Shown: one piece after another, positions 10,659 to 19,992 of the stretch
Numbering within the stretch: position 1 is the first letter of the stretch
How the letters are laid out: every line of letters starts with the position of its first letter
Source: Legionellales bacterium
GTDB taxonomy: Bacteria > Pseudomonadota > Gammaproteobacteria > Legionellales > Legionellaceae
Assembly: GCA_026399195.1 (NCBI GenBank)
Contig: JAPLRK010000070.1
Coordinates: 26,520 to 90,519, forward strand
Direction of reading: 5' to 3'
Length of the DNA stretch: 64,000 nt
Program-made: the position numbers and the translations under genes
Notes under the pieces: generated by a model
What the model was told of the DNA's origin: nothing
Database searches by the model: none
Seen by the model: the letters and a program-made list of their open reading frames with translations, nothing else

Positions 10659-11630
10659 TTACCTCTGCTGCCAATTAGCGCCCTCTCGATACAGCGCTGC
10701 TAAATCCTCAGTTGATTTTTTTTGTTCGCATTTCAAATGAAAGATCTCTCGTTCCTTCTGATAATAAACACCCAAAGGCACTGGATACTCAGGATGAATG
10801 AGCAAGGCTAATCTTAAGGCCGCCATTAAATTGGTTGGATCATGCCGGTAAATTCCTGCATCAGTTGCAGCCACACGATTTAATTGCTCGCCGCTTAAGG
10901 TCAGTGCCCATTCACCTTCTTTGCCAAAAACCAAGGGCTCACCTTTCTTGAGTTGCACAGTTTGTTCCGCACGATTTGTTTTCAACGAAAAGGCATCAAA
11001 GGCGCCCTCATTAAAAATATGACAATCCTGATAAATTTCCACTAAGGCTGAGCCTTTATGCTCATAGGCTTGTTGAATCACCAAAGCCAAATGATGCGGA
11101 TCTTTATCAACAGCGCGGGCAACAAAGGTAGCCCCCGCAGCAAGAGCCAGGCTAAGCGGATTGAGCGGCTGAACCTTAACCCCCTCGGGAGATGTTTTGG
11201 TCAACTGGCCTAGAGGAGAGGTGGGTGAAAACTGACCTTTCGTCAACCCATAGACTTGATTATTCACAAGCAGGATTTTTACATCAACATTCCTACGCAG
11301 ACAATGAATGAAATGATTCCCACCGATACTTAATGAATCCCCATCTCCTGTGATGACCCATACACACAAATCGTCCCGCAAAGCTTTTAAACCTGTTGCG
11401 ACCGCCAAAGCTCGCCCATGAATCGTGTGAAACCCGTAAGTATTCATATAATAGGGCAATCGTCCTGCGCACCCAATCCCAGACACAAAAACATGTTGCT
11501 CAGGCGGCAGGCCAAGCTCTGGCAAAATGCGTTGCAATGCCGCCAATATGGCATAATCTCCACATCCAGGACACCATCGTACCTCCGTGCTATTTTCAAA
11601 ATCTTCGCGTTTATAGATGGGCTGATTCAT
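10659..11630 (-). CDS. korB: 2-oxoacid:ferredoxin oxidoreductase, beta subunit
   Basis: ThDP-binding subunit of a CoA-acylating 2-oxoacid:ferredoxin oxidoreductase, most likely the 2-oxoglutarate (KorAB) type. The 323-residue protein has RWCPGCGDYAILAAL near the start and the ThDP motif GDGDSLSIGGNHFIHCLRR followed by LLVNNQVYGLTKGQ, both hallmarks of KorB/PorB. Its start overlaps the end of korA by 20 bases, so the two subunits are coupled. It ends the run era-recO-pdxJ-korA-korB. The electron acceptor (ferredoxin or flavodoxin) is not in the window. Confidence 0.92.
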   Translation of the reverse strand: MNQPIYKREDFENSTEVRWCPGCGDYAILAALQRILPELGLPPEQHVFVSGIGCAGRLPYYMNTYGFHTIHGRALAVATGLKALRDDLCVWVITGDGDSLSIGGNHFIHCLRRNVDVKILLVNNQVYGLTKGQFSPTSPLGQLTKTSPEGVKVQPLNPLSLALAAGATFVARAVDKDPHHLALVIQQAYEHKGSALVEIYQDCHIFNEGAFDAFSLKTNRAEQTVQLKKGEPLVFGKEGEWALTLSGEQLNRVAATDAGIYRHDPTNLMAALRLALLIHPEYPVPLGVYYQKEREIFHLKCEQKKSTEDLAALYREGANWQQR

Positions 11631-13431
11631 AATTCATTCCCGCTTTGATGGCTGATACCAAACGTTTCGTACTAAATGGCTGCCCACTACACTGAGTGAT
11701 TGATTGCGCGTTCACCAAATAGCGGCCTCGAATCAAAGAACACAATTGCCCCATATTCAGTTCAGCCACAAAAATTTGCTTAAATTGTTCTAGTATCGTG
11801 CCTAAATCATCTGGAAGTGGGTTCAAATGTCGCAAATGCAACAAGGCCACCCGCACTCCCTCCTCCTGACACGCGCCTAATGACGAGCGAAGACACCCAT
11901 AAGTGCTCCCCCAGCCTATCAACAACAAGTCTGCATCTTCCGATCCCTCAAGCACCAAAGGAGGGTAATCTCTAGCAATCCCTGCAATTTTTTTCTGCCG
12001 CGTTTCCACCATCTTCTGATGATTTTCAGGATCATAACTGACCCGCCCTTCTTCCCCTTGCTTTTCTAGCCCGCCCAATTGATGAATGAACCCAGGGGTT
12101 CCTGGGATATTCCAACTACGGCTTAGAAACTCATCTCGATGATAAGGTTTGGGATTTTGGTTAAAATGTAGCGTTGGCAAGTCAAGATCTTCGACCGATG
12201 GCATTTTCCAAGGTTCTGCAGCATTCGCCAAATAGGCATCAAGCAATACAATCACCGGGGTCATATATTTGGTCGCCATTCTGAAGGCTTCAATCAGTGT
12301 ATAAAAACAATCCGAAGATGATTTTGCCGCAAGCACCGGCAAGGGCGCCTCACCATGACGGCCATAAAGGGCTTGCTGAAGATCACTTTGCCCGGTTTTT
12401 GTGGGCATCCCGGTCGACGCACCCGCTCGCTGCACATCGACAAGCACCAAAGGCAGTTCAGCAACTATGGCCAGCCCTAAACTTTCACTTTTTAAATCAA
12501 GCCCTGGACCTGAGGTACAGGTCAGCCCCAAAGCCCCTCCGTATGACGCCCCAATACAAGCACAAATGGCTGATATTTCGTCTTCAGCTTGAAATAATTG
12601 CACCCCAAAATCAGTTAATTTTGCACACTCATGCAAAATGCCTGATGCAGGCGTGATAGGGTATCCAGAAACCAAAAAAGGAACCTTTGAGCCCACCGCC
12701 AGCGTTGCCACAGCCATAGCAAGCGCCTCAACGCCAGTCACCTGTCGATAATCTCCGGCCTCTCGATGAATCTGACCCAACACATAACGCGTTCGAGAAA
12801 GCTCCAAAGTCATGGCATAATTATACCCAGCCCTCAAGCTCAGCTCATTCGCTTGTAAGATCATGGGCTGTTTTTTAAATTTTTTAGCAAGTTCCGCGAG
12901 ACTTTGGTCGATGGGCAAATCAAACAACCACAAGACCAGTCCCAGAATATAGAAATTTTTGGATTTTTTGGCCTGAGCACGCGGCAAACTCAATTCAGCT
13001 AGTGCGCGTAATGTATTCGTAATCAAAGGAAGCGACAAAAGCTGATGATGGTTGCGTGCTTCTTCAAGCAACTCAGGGTGACATCCAGCCTTTTCCCAAT
13101 CTTTGGGCTGCATGCTGTCTTCATTAACGATGAGCAACCCACCCTGGTTCAAATAGGGCAGTGAGCTTTTCAAAGCTGCGGGATTCAATGCCACCAACAC
13201 GTCTAGTGTTTCACCCGCCGTAAAAATAGCTTGCTCAGACATCGCCAGTTGAAAGCCTGAAACTCCAGCCACAGTGCCGGCAGGCGCCCGAATCTCTGCT
13301 GGAAAATCAGGCAACGTTCTCACATCACGACCCGTTAATGCCGCTGTGATGGTCAGTTGCTCTCCTACCAATTGCACACCATCACCTGAATCTCCAGTGA
13401 TGCGGATCACAATAGTCTCAGTCATCGACAT
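11611..13431 (-). CDS. korA: 2-oxoacid:ferredoxin oxidoreductase, fused gamma-alpha subunit
   Basis: The 606-residue protein starts with the gamma domain ([19 protein letters not shown], residues about 7-190) and continues as the alpha domain ([28 protein letters not shown] and [15 protein letters not shown]). This gamma-alpha fusion is typical of KorA-type enzymes that pair with a separate beta subunit. It would oxidatively decarboxylate a 2-oxoacid, probably 2-oxoglutarate, giving acyl-CoA and reduced ferredoxin. The start lies inside the end of pdxJ (14-base overlap). The ATG at 13425 is an alternative. An oxygen-sensitive type of enzyme in a presumed aerobe is of some interest; aerobic Kor enzymes are known. 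Confidence 0.92.
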   Translation of the reverse strand: MSMTETIVIRITGDSGDGVQLVGEQLTITAALTGRDVRTLPDFPAEIRAPAGTVAGVSGFQLAMSEQAIFTAGETLDVLVALNPAALKSSLPYLNQGGLLIVNEDSMQPKDWEKAGCHPELLEEARNHHQLLSLPLITNTLRALAELSLPRAQAKKSKNFYILGLVLWLFDLPIDQSLAELAKKFKKQPMILQANELSLRAGYNYAMTLELSRTRYVLGQIHREAGDYRQVTGVEALAMAVATLAVGSKVPFLVSGYPITPASGILHECAKLTDFGVQLFQAEDEISAICACIGASYGGALGLTCTSGPGLDLKSESLGLAIVAELPLVLVDVQRAGASTGMPTKTGQSDLQQALYGRHGEAPLPVLAAKSSSDCFYTLIEAFRMATKYMTPVIVLLDAYLANAAEPWKMPSVEDLDLPTLHFNQNPKPYHRDEFLSRSWNIPGTPGFIHQLGGLEKQGEEGRVSYDPENHQKMVETRQKKIAGIARDYPPLVLEGSEDADLLLIGWGSTYGCLRSSLGACQEEGVRVALLHLRHLNPLPDDLGTILEQFKQIFVAELNMGQLCSLIRGRYLVNAQSITQCSGQPFSTKRLVSAIKAGMNYESAHL

Positions 13432-14161
13432 GATGTCTCGCTTCCCTTAAGAGATTGCGCATGTCTCTCACCGCATCCTTAAGCCCACTAAAAAGAGCTC
13501 TGGCGATGATCGCATGCCCAATATTTAACTCACGTATCGCGTGCATGCGCGCAATGGGTAACACATTATGATAATGCAACCCATGCCCCGCATTAACGAC
13601 TAGCTTCAGACTAACAGCATACTCAACCGCCTGTCTAATCCGCTCTAACTGGATAGCCTGTTCAGTCTCATTCTTTGCATCCGCATAACACCCTGTGTGA
13701 AGTTCAATCACCGGAGCACCAAGGGCATATGCCGCATCGATTTGTTTCAAATCAGGGTCAATGAACAAAGAAACTTCCGCGCCAGTACCCTGCAAACGAC
13801 AAACGGCGCGCTCAACTGATCCGCGATGTAAAACCACATCCAACCCACCTTCTGTGGTTAATTCTTCACGTTTTTCAGGCACAAGGCAAGCGTGCTCTGG
13901 CCTAATCTCTACAGCAAAATTAAGCATTCTGTCCGTGATTGCCAGTTCAAGATTCATTTTGGTCTTCATCAAAACCTTGATAAGACGCACATCTTGTTCT
14001 TGAATGTGTCGTAAATCCTCTCTCATATGCAAAGTAATGAGATCAGCCCCAGCGTCTTCAGCAACCAGCGCCCCTTGTACTGGACATGGATAACGCGTCC
14101 CACGGGCTTGTCTCAATGTGGCGATATGATCAATATTCACCCCTAACAACAGTTCACTCAT
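13418..14161 (-). CDS. pdxJ: Pyridoxine 5'-phosphate synthase
   Basis: PdxJ condenses 3-amino-2-oxopropyl phosphate with 1-deoxyxylulose 5-phosphate to make pyridoxine 5'-phosphate (the DXP-dependent vitamin B6 route). The 247-residue length and the N-terminal [16 protein letters not shown] are characteristic, as are [17 protein letters not shown] and [11 protein letters not shown]. It overlaps recO by 8 bases and korA by 14, within the era-recO-pdxJ order seen in many gammaproteobacteria. Confidence 0.97.
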   Translation of the reverse strand: MSELLLGVNIDHIATLRQARGTRYPCPVQGALVAEDAGADLITLHMREDLRHIQEQDVRLIKVLMKTKMNLELAITDRMLNFAVEIRPEHACLVPEKREELTTEGGLDVVLHRGSVERAVCRLQGTGAEVSLFIDPDLKQIDAAYALGAPVIELHTGCYADAKNETEQAIQLERIRQAVEYAVSLKLVVNAGHGLHYHNVLPIARMHAIRELNIGHAIIARALFSGLKDAVRDMRNLLREARHHVDD

Positions 14162-14840
14162 CTTTCACCTTTATCATCAGGGCTCGGGTTTTGATCTCCT
14201 GACCATCCAGAGCATGAGAAATAGCTCGCCGCATGATCCATTTTGCGACCTTTAAAACTTCAAGATTTTCCAACTGATTCTCTGACATTGCAAGCAAATG
14301 CGCGCCTAAAATTCCATTTTCTGATGAGACAAAACCATCCCCTGGGATAAAAGAATAAAACCCTGCCTCTTGAATCAATTCCCTAGTGTACGCATCATGA
14401 GTTAACGACATCGCATAACCACAAGCTTTGAGCAAATCCCACTCGAAACGGCGCAGCAAAGCTTCTAAAGAGGGCCTATTGACAACCTTCGTCAACTCAG
14501 TGAGTGTCAGTTGATAAGAACGATATAAGGAAATATGAGCATCATGAGGTTTCAAAGCATGGAAAAGAAGTTCATTGACGTACATGCCCGCAAAAAGAGC
14601 ATCCCCCGTCAGCTGAAACGACGGAGCTGTGGCTTCAATGTGACGTACAAAGCAAGCCGTCCCTTTGACATCGATTTCAAGCCATAACGGCGTAAAAGAT
14701 TGCAGCAAAGCTTGTTTTTTAGGCTGTCGAGCCCCCTTGTAAAAACAGCTGACGATGCCCTCTAGTTTTGTAAAAAAAACAACGCGAGCACTGGTCTCAC
14801 CAGACCAAGATTTATAAAGAAGCCACGCATCAGTGTTCAT
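14154..14840 (-). CDS. recO: DNA repair protein RecO
   Basis: RecO helps RecR load RecA onto SSB-coated DNA in the RecF pathway. The 228-residue protein starts with an OB-fold ([20 protein letters not shown]) and has a helical C-terminal domain containing [15 protein letters not shown]. It sits between era and pdxJ with overlaps of 11 and 8 bases, the standard order, which supports the call for a family that is poorly conserved in sequence. Confidence 0.94.
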   Translation of the reverse strand: MNTDAWLLYKSWSGETSARVVFFTKLEGIVSCFYKGARQPKKQALLQSFTPLWLEIDVKGTACFVRHIEATAPSFQLTGDALFAGMYVNELLFHALKPHDAHISLYRSYQLTLTELTKVVNRPSLEALLRRFEWDLLKACGYAMSLTHDAYTRELIQEAGFYSFIPGDGFVSSENGILGAHLLAMSENQLENLEVLKVAKWIMRRAISHALDGQEIKTRALMIKVKDE

Positions 14841-15717
14841 ATCCCAACTGCTTCAATAAGCCCTCATTATCGGACCAACCAGACTTGACTTTACACCAGC
14901 ATTGCAAAAACACTTTTTTCCCAATCAAGGCCTCCATGTCAAGGCGCGCACTGGTTGCCATTTCCTTCAATTTGTGCCCCTTATCTCCAATGATCATTCG
15001 CTTATGACTATCCTTCTCCACTAAAATGAGTGCATGAATTCGGACCAAGGCCTCTTCTTCTTGATAAGACTCAATACCAACGGTGGTCGAATAAGGCAAC
15101 TCTTGGCCACAAAGTCTAAAAATTTTCTCACGCAGCAATTCCGCACATAAGAAACGCAAGGGCCTGTCTGTCAGCTGAGTGGGTTCAAACATATGCGGGC
15201 CCTCAGGTAACCATTGTTTCAATTGCGATTCCAAGGCATCAACCCCTACCCCGGTTTTTGCTGACAATGGAATCATGGCTTTAAACGCATGCCGCTGACT
15301 CATAGCCTGAAGCCATGGGAGCAGGCTTGATTTATCGACAATCTTATCGACCTTATTCACCACAAGAATACAAGGAATCTCGCTTTGTTGAATCAAACTA
15401 AGCACATAGTCATCATCGTCAATCCAATGCGTCCCATCCACCAAAAAAGCAACGACATCCACATCTCGAAGCACAAGTTTCGCGGTTTTGTTCATCATGC
15501 GATTCATCACTTTTTTAGATCCTTGATGAATCCCTGGGGTGTCCACATAGACAAATTGATGGCTATCCACCGTTTGAATCCCCAAAATGCGATGACGAGT
15601 CGTTTGCGGCTTTTTAGAGGTGATGCTTATTTTGTGCTCTAAAATACGATTGAGCAATGTGGATTTACCCACATTCGGTCGCCCTACCAACGCGATATAA
15701 CCACAATATGTTGTCAT
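14830..15717 (-). CDS. era: GTPase Era
   Basis: Era is an essential GTPase that binds the 3' end of 16S rRNA during small-subunit assembly. The 295-residue protein has G1 GRPNVGKSTLLN, G3 DTPGIHQ, G4 NKVDK and a C-terminal KH domain ending in the GDKGHKLKEMATSAR region. It is first in the operon. The usual upstream partners rnc and lepB are absent; upstream is a 107-base spacer and then the divergent pilin gene. Confidence 0.97.
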   Translation of the reverse strand: MTTYCGYIALVGRPNVGKSTLLNRILEHKISITSKKPQTTRHRILGIQTVDSHQFVYVDTPGIHQGSKKVMNRMMNKTAKLVLRDVDVVAFLVDGTHWIDDDDYVLSLIQQSEIPCILVVNKVDKIVDKSSLLPWLQAMSQRHAFKAMIPLSAKTGVGVDALESQLKQWLPEGPHMFEPTQLTDRPLRFLCAELLREKIFRLCGQELPYSTTVGIESYQEEEALVRIHALILVEKDSHKRMIIGDKGHKLKEMATSARLDMEALIGKKVFLQCWCKVKSGWSDNEGLLKQLGYEH

Positions 15718-15824
15718 GAATGCTTAGCCTTGTTTATTTTTAAGCCATGTTATCAGCATCCTGAAAGATTTTCTAGGAAAAAATGATGATATAATACACC
15801 ATCGCTCGCACAATGGAATGAAGC

Positions 15825-16256
15825 ATGAAAGAGGGGTACTCTCTGATGGAATTAATCGCCGTACTTGCCATCATCAGCATTCTTAGCCTCATCAGCTATC
15901 CAAGTTACCAACAGTTCCTCATTCGCGCCCATAGAAACGAGGGTCACATCGCTTTGTTGGATTTAGCCAATCGTATGGAATGGCATTATACGCAACATCA
16001 GAGCTATCAAACAGCCACCATCGCACAACATCAGCCCACTGATGTCCTCTGCGTGGATCAATCGACAAATGGCTGGTACACCCTATCCATCACAGAATCA
16101 AGCAATACAGGTTACACCCTGAAAGCCACACCCAGAGGCGCACAAGCCATCGGAGACAAACAGTGCCAATCGCTCACACACAATAGTCAAGGGGTGCGAG
16201 GCATCGCAAATGGCCCCATGGGAGTGCCTTTGGGAAACGCTGCAGACTGCTGGTAA
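15825..16256 (+). CDS. pilE: Type IV pilin-like protein (PilE family)
   Basis: Small secreted or membrane-inserted pilin of 143 residues. The very short leader MKEG is followed by YSLMELIAVLAIISILSL: a prepilin peptidase site after Gly with Glu at mature position 5, then the hydrophobic helix. Mature length and a pair of C-terminal cysteines (QCQSL and ADCW) fit a minor or PilE-type pilin with a disulfide loop. Pilus assembly genes pilMNOPQ lie at 32261-37198. Whether this is the major or a minor subunit cannot be decided from sequence alone. Confidence 0.85.
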   Translation: MKEGYSLMELIAVLAIISILSLISYPSYQQFLIRAHRNEGHIALLDLANRMEWHYTQHQSYQTATIAQHQPTDVLCVDQSTNGWYTLSITESSNTGYTLKATPRGAQAIGDKQCQSLTHNSQGVRGIANGPMGVPLGNAADCW

Positions 16257-16306
16257 AATACTCGGTTTTCGTGTAAAATGTCCAAAATTGTGTTAGGAAA
16301 TAGGAT

Positions 16307-17923
16307 ATGAGCAGAGCACGTCGAGAACCTATCCATCAATTAACGCTTGCAGCTTCATCCGGCAAACCCATTCAATTGACGGCCCCTCAACTCGAAAAGT
16401 GGTTTGCGCACGCAGAACATACCCTACACCCAACGCAACGTGAGCTTCATCCAACAGAAATGAACACCAAGTCCCGCCCCAAAGCTGCCCGCATTTTAAG
16501 TTACTTTGGACTGCAAAGCGCCACCGATGTCATCACCTTCCTAAATTCTCCTACAGGAAAAGTGACCCTTGCTTTGATTGCCAAACAATTAGCAGAAGAT
16601 GAGGGGATCAGAGAGGATGAAAGAGAGGAGCTCCTACAGCACCAACGTCAAAAAAGATATGCGATGGCCTTTTTACTTTTAGGCCTCATGCACCGACACC
16701 AAGCCCTTGCAGAACGCCGAGACGACGAAGCTCAAAGGGAATTTGACAAACATTTAAAAAGTGAAGCTGAAAGCCAACAGGCCCAGTCTGCAGACCACCC
16801 TGCATCAAAACAAGAGTTACAACTTTCTCTGAAAGCGCTTAACGAAGCTTCGACAGCCATAAGCGATTTATTAAATCATAAACTACATGAGGCAGAGGCT
16901 TTAGAGAAATCGATAGAGGACATTGAAAAACTCATTTTGCAATCTGAGTTCAAATATACAACTTATATGAGGGATCTCGACCAAGCTTATCAAAGCATAG
17001 CCCTATGGTCACACACCACGCCATTTCCTCTACGCGACATTCAACAAAAAATGGATGCGCTTAACGTACTCATCGAAAATGATGCCGAAGAAATAGCCAA
17101 TCTCATCGCCCTAAACCGAGACGACAACGCGCATATCAAACTCGAGACAAACAACGCCAGAAATCTACAAATTGTCCTTTTTCAAGATTTGTTGTCGGTT
17201 CACAAAGGAACCAAAGTGATGCTGAATGATATGGGTCAGACAACCGTGAATGGGCGCCCCATCCAGTTCCATGAGGCCACCTTCATTATCCCTAAAACCC
17301 TGGCCAAAACCCATCAAATCGTTTGCAAAAATAGGAACTATTATCTTCTGCAAACCAACGCCTCTTTTGAGGCACTATCACCCGAAGAGAGGGCGCGCTG
17401 CGAAAAAGCTTATTTTCGCTTACGACCAGAAATATTAGGGGTGAAACATTGGGTGGAGCACAACAGAACACTTGAAACAGCTCATCATCATGAGCAAAAA
17501 TCACGATTATCTGAACGCAGCGTTATGATGCAGCAAGACATCTCTTTGATAGCCTCTCAACTGACTAAAATCAAAGCCACAGAAGCCGAGGTTGAGTCGT
17601 TATTAAACCCAGAACCCAAAGCCCGTCCAAAAATGACGCCTACTCCTGCACCCACAAAGAGCCTCGACCCAAGCTCACCGCATTGGTCACACAGCAGCTA
17701 TCACCATATGATTCAGTTGATGCACTCAAACCCCACCACATCATCACTCCATTGGCTTAAGGGAAGTGTGGCTGAATCTCCGAGTCGTGCGCTCAAACAT
17801 GATGTCGCCAAATTAGAGCCAGGAAAACCCATTCCTGAGCTACTGATGAAATCTCTACTCCAACGCCGAGACCTCGGCAACGTATGGCTGAATCCCGCTA
17901 TCAGCCTAAGGACCCATATATGA
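16307..17923 (+). CDS. Coiled-coil protein, candidate LidA-like Dot/Icm effector
   Basis: A 538-residue protein with no signal peptide. Residues about 75-150 are charged helix around YAMAFLLLGLMHRHQALAERR. Residues about 160-300 look like heptad-rich coiled coil. A compact part with beta character follows (VNGRPIQFHEATFIIPKTL), then a second helical stretch and a Pro/Ser/Thr-rich tail. This layout recalls Legionella LidA, a Rab-binding effector with long coiled coils, but I cannot align it, so the identity is inference. Upstream are TAAAAT and AGGAAATAGGAT before the ATG. The stop overlaps the next gene as ATGA, so the two are coupled. The many Gln, His and Glu residues and the lack of enzyme motifs fit a host-interaction protein. 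Confidence 0.5.
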   Translation: MSRARREPIHQLTLAASSGKPIQLTAPQLEKWFAHAEHTLHPTQRELHPTEMNTKSRPKAARILSYFGLQSATDVITFLNSPTGKVTLALIAKQLAEDEGIREDEREELLQHQRQKRYAMAFLLLGLMHRHQALAERRDDEAQREFDKHLKSEAESQQAQSADHPASKQELQLSLKALNEASTAISDLLNHKLHEAEALEKSIEDIEKLILQSEFKYTTYMRDLDQAYQSIALWSHTTPFPLRDIQQKMDALNVLIENDAEEIANLIALNRDDNAHIKLETNNARNLQIVLFQDLLSVHKGTKVMLNDMGQTTVNGRPIQFHEATFIIPKTLAKTHQIVCKNRNYYLLQTNASFEALSPEERARCEKAYFRLRPEILGVKHWVEHNRTLETAHHHEQKSRLSERSVMMQQDISLIASQLTKIKATEAEVESLLNPEPKARPKMTPTPAPTKSLDPSSPHWSHSSYHHMIQLMHSNPTTSSLHWLKGSVAESPSRALKHDVAKLEPGKPIPELLMKSLLQRRDLGNVWLNPAISLRTHI

Positions 17924-19401
17924 AAGCCCACTCTTTTATCCTTCGATTGTCCGGCAGTATCATGGCGTTAGGTTTATTCAGTGCAGCCAATGCCGGTAGC
18001 CCTCTATGGACATTTACACCCTTAACCGCAACGACACTCTCGGTTCCATCCAACGACACGGCCCGCGTGCAATATACCATCACCAATCAATCGACAAAAA
18101 CACACACGCTCACCATGCAGTCCATTCAAGGGATTACTCAATTAACAACGGGACTCGGCGTTTGTGGCAATCCGTTTATACTCACGGGTAAAGCGTCTTG
18201 CACCCTCTCATTGCACGTCAATGGCAGCCAATTAACCCAACTCATTTCGCATGGTCCGATTGTTTGTGAACAAGGCTCAACACTTCAGTGCTATCGCCCA
18301 GCTAGCGCCAATATTCTTGCAATCACCCAAGCCGCCGCAATTACTGATGCAACGATTACCGTTACAGGCTCGCCATTAACCTTAACTACCAACGGACCAG
18401 CTGGCACACTAACCATTAATAATACATCTTTAAGTGTGACGGCGACCAATATTGCGTCTAGTTTTACAGGCACTGCATTGGATGGGCGTGTGACAGAGAC
18501 AGGGAATACGTGCGCAAGTGTCGCACCTCAGGCCAGCTGCACACTAACCTACACTCCTGGAAGCACCGTTGTATCGCAAACGGGTTTCCCCATTCAAGGG
18601 AGCAATACCAATGCGGTGACTGCCGCAATTCAGATTGATGCTGACGTCACGCTGTCCAGTGTGAGCCCTTCTTCAGGTGCTGCGTCTGGCGGTACCGGTG
18701 TGACATTAACGGGCGTAGGATTGACTGGTGCTACCGGCGTTACCTTCGGTGGTACTGCGGCTACCAGTGTGAACGTCGTTAGTTCAACCACCGTGACCGC
18801 TGTCACACCCGTTCATGCCGCGGGTGCTGTGGATGTGGTGATTACAACGCCGAGCGGTAGTGCGACGAAAACCATTGGCTATACCTACCAGGCTACGGCA
18901 GTAGGACAATCGGCTTACGGTGGGAAGATTGCTTGTCTTAATAGCGAAAACAACTTGATTGCAGCGACTGCGGATAATAGTACGCGTATAGAATGGAGCG
19001 GAATTGGCTCGACTACGAATGCAACAAGCGACACAAATGGCGCTGAGAATACCGCAACGATTGTGATAGTAGTCGGTGCGAACTCGGGCAAGCCTTATGC
19101 AGCACAACTTTGCTCTAATTATGAAATCGATTCACAAGGTAACACCCCTTGCGAATCAGGAAACACTTGCTATCACGATTGGTTTTTACCCGCTGGGAGG
19201 AACAAGACTGATTCAGGCCAGCTCAATTGTCTTTACGCTAATCGCTTCGCCATCAGCGGTTTCGCTAGCGCCCATTACTGGAGTTCTACCCAGGTAACGG
19301 TCAACAACGCGTGGGTCCAGCATTTCAGTGACGGTGCTCAGGTCTTCTTCGGCAAGAACTTCACATTTCATGTTCGGTGTGTTCGGGGCTTTACCCCTTA
19401 A
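17920..19401 (+). CDS. Secreted protein with IPT/TIG domain and Lcl-type C-terminal domain
   Basis: Likely surface or secreted protein. I place the start at 17920 because it opens a signal peptide (MKAHSFILRLSGSIMALGLF, cleavage probably after SAANA) and overlaps the upstream stop as ATGA. The mature protein is Thr/Ser-rich. Residues about 240-323 form an IPT/TIG immunoglobulin-like domain (SPSSGAASGGTGVTLTGVGL ... VDVVITTPSGSA). Residues about 330-493 resemble the DUF1566/Lcl C-terminal domain: WFLPAGRN, YWSSTQVTVNNAWV, and a closing VRCVRGF. Lcl is a Legionella collagen-like adhesin, and this domain is common in its surface proteins. No collagen repeats are present here. Adhesion or biofilm function is inferred. 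Confidence 0.7.
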   Translation: MKAHSFILRLSGSIMALGLFSAANAGSPLWTFTPLTATTLSVPSNDTARVQYTITNQSTKTHTLTMQSIQGITQLTTGLGVCGNPFILTGKASCTLSLHVNGSQLTQLISHGPIVCEQGSTLQCYRPASANILAITQAAAITDATITVTGSPLTLTTNGPAGTLTINNTSLSVTATNIASSFTGTALDGRVTETGNTCASVAPQASCTLTYTPGSTVVSQTGFPIQGSNTNAVTAAIQIDADVTLSSVSPSSGAASGGTGVTLTGVGLTGATGVTFGGTAATSVNVVSSTTVTAVTPVHAAGAVDVVITTPSGSATKTIGYTYQATAVGQSAYGGKIACLNSENNLIAATADNSTRIEWSGIGSTTNATSDTNGAENTATIVIVVGANSGKPYAAQLCSNYEIDSQGNTPCESGNTCYHDWFLPAGRNKTDSGQLNCLYANRFAISGFASAHYWSSTQVTVNNAWVQHFSDGAQVFFGKNFTFHVRCVRGFTP

Positions 19402-19449
19402 CCCCTTTATCCCTTTTCTTTTGACACCCAGGTTCAAGTATAATTAGGA

Positions 19450-19506
19450 TCGGGCAAGGGCACGCTCACGGGCGCGGGCACGTAAGGGCAGAACTGTATT
19501 TGTCCA
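19450..19506. repeat. GC-rich dispersed intergenic repeat, copy 2
   Basis: This lies in the 223-base gap after the IPT/TIG protein. It reads CACGCTCACGGGCGCG, then a spacer and TTTGTCCA (19499-19506), matching the copy at 10592-10647. TTAGGATCGG just before it (from 19444) recurs in inverted form as CCGATCCTAA at 19554-19563, so the repeat sits between short inverted repeats. No open frame of note. Confidence 0.45.
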
Positions 19507-19585
19507 GTTATAAACGAAAAGGTGAAAAATTAAATCTCAAGTTGCTGATTAAGCACCGATCCTAACTTTCACGCAGAGCATTTTA

Positions 19586-19620
19586 TATACTATACTCTAG
19601 AAAAGACACCTAAAGGAGAT
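19586..19620 (+). promoter_or_regulatory. Probable promoter -10 and strong ribosome binding site
   Basis: Two overlapping TATACT boxes (19586-19591 and 19591-19596) lie just upstream of an AAAGGAGAT Shine-Dalgarno (19612-19620) ideally spaced before the ATG at 19625. No clear TTGACA box is seen at the right distance. The signals fix the start of the split effector-like gene at 19625. Confidence 0.5.
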
Positions 19621-19624
19621 CAAC

Positions 19625-19957
19625 ATGTCCTCAACTGAACCAATTATCCTCAGAGATCATCTCACTTTTCAGTGTGAGGAGCCCACAGTGATGGATTATG
19701 GGTATTTTGATGAGATGGATCGTTTTCATTGGTTGTTGCCTCTGATCGGTGGCGACACCATTGGTCTTGATAACACTTGTAAAACAATGCTTGAATTACA
19801 AACCTTTTTTAATGGGGATTCGCATGCAAAACCGCCTCGACTCTCCGCCCTGACGGTGTTAATGAATTATCAGGAACACTTGAAGAACGATATTGATAAA
19901 TTAATCATGTCCGTACCTTCAGGCCATCTATTGCTTGTAACAAAAAAAAAAGGCTGA
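19625..19957 (+). CDS. N-terminal part of a giant effector-like protein, out of frame with the rest
   Basis: A 110-residue frame with a strong ribosome binding site and promoter-like sequence. It runs into a run of ten A (19942-19951) and stops six bases after it. The following 1275-residue frame has no credible start of its own: its first possible start is a TTG at 19993 without a Shine-Dalgarno, and its open frame runs back to the A run. One extra A (or a -1 slip) would join the parts into about 1,398 residues. I therefore read this as the first exon-like piece of one gene. It shows no signal peptide and no recognised domain; MLELQTFFNGDSHAKPPRLS is typical of its content. Confidence 0.7.
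   Translation: MSSTEPIILRDHLTFQCEEPTVMDYGYFDEMDRFHWLLPLIGGDTIGLDNTCKTMLELQTFFNGDSHAKPPRLSALTVLMNYQEHLKNDIDKLIMSVPSGHLLLVTKKKG
19942..19951 (+). other. A10 run at a -1 frame change (candidate slippage site)
   Basis: Ten consecutive A between ACA and GGC. Upstream frame reads ACA AAA AAA AAA GGC TGA. The downstream long frame needs AGG CTG, i.e. a -1 shift or one inserted A. Runs of nine or more A are known to cause RNA polymerase slippage in bacteria. A sequencing deletion in the homopolymer gives the same picture. Confidence 0.6.
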
Positions 19958-19992
19958 GGCAAATTCAAGGGCATATCGAACTATCTCCTCAC

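Noticed and set aside
18784..19107. Minus-strand frame within the IPT/TIG gene
   Set aside because: Antisense to a coding gene with repeat-biased composition; no independent start signals.
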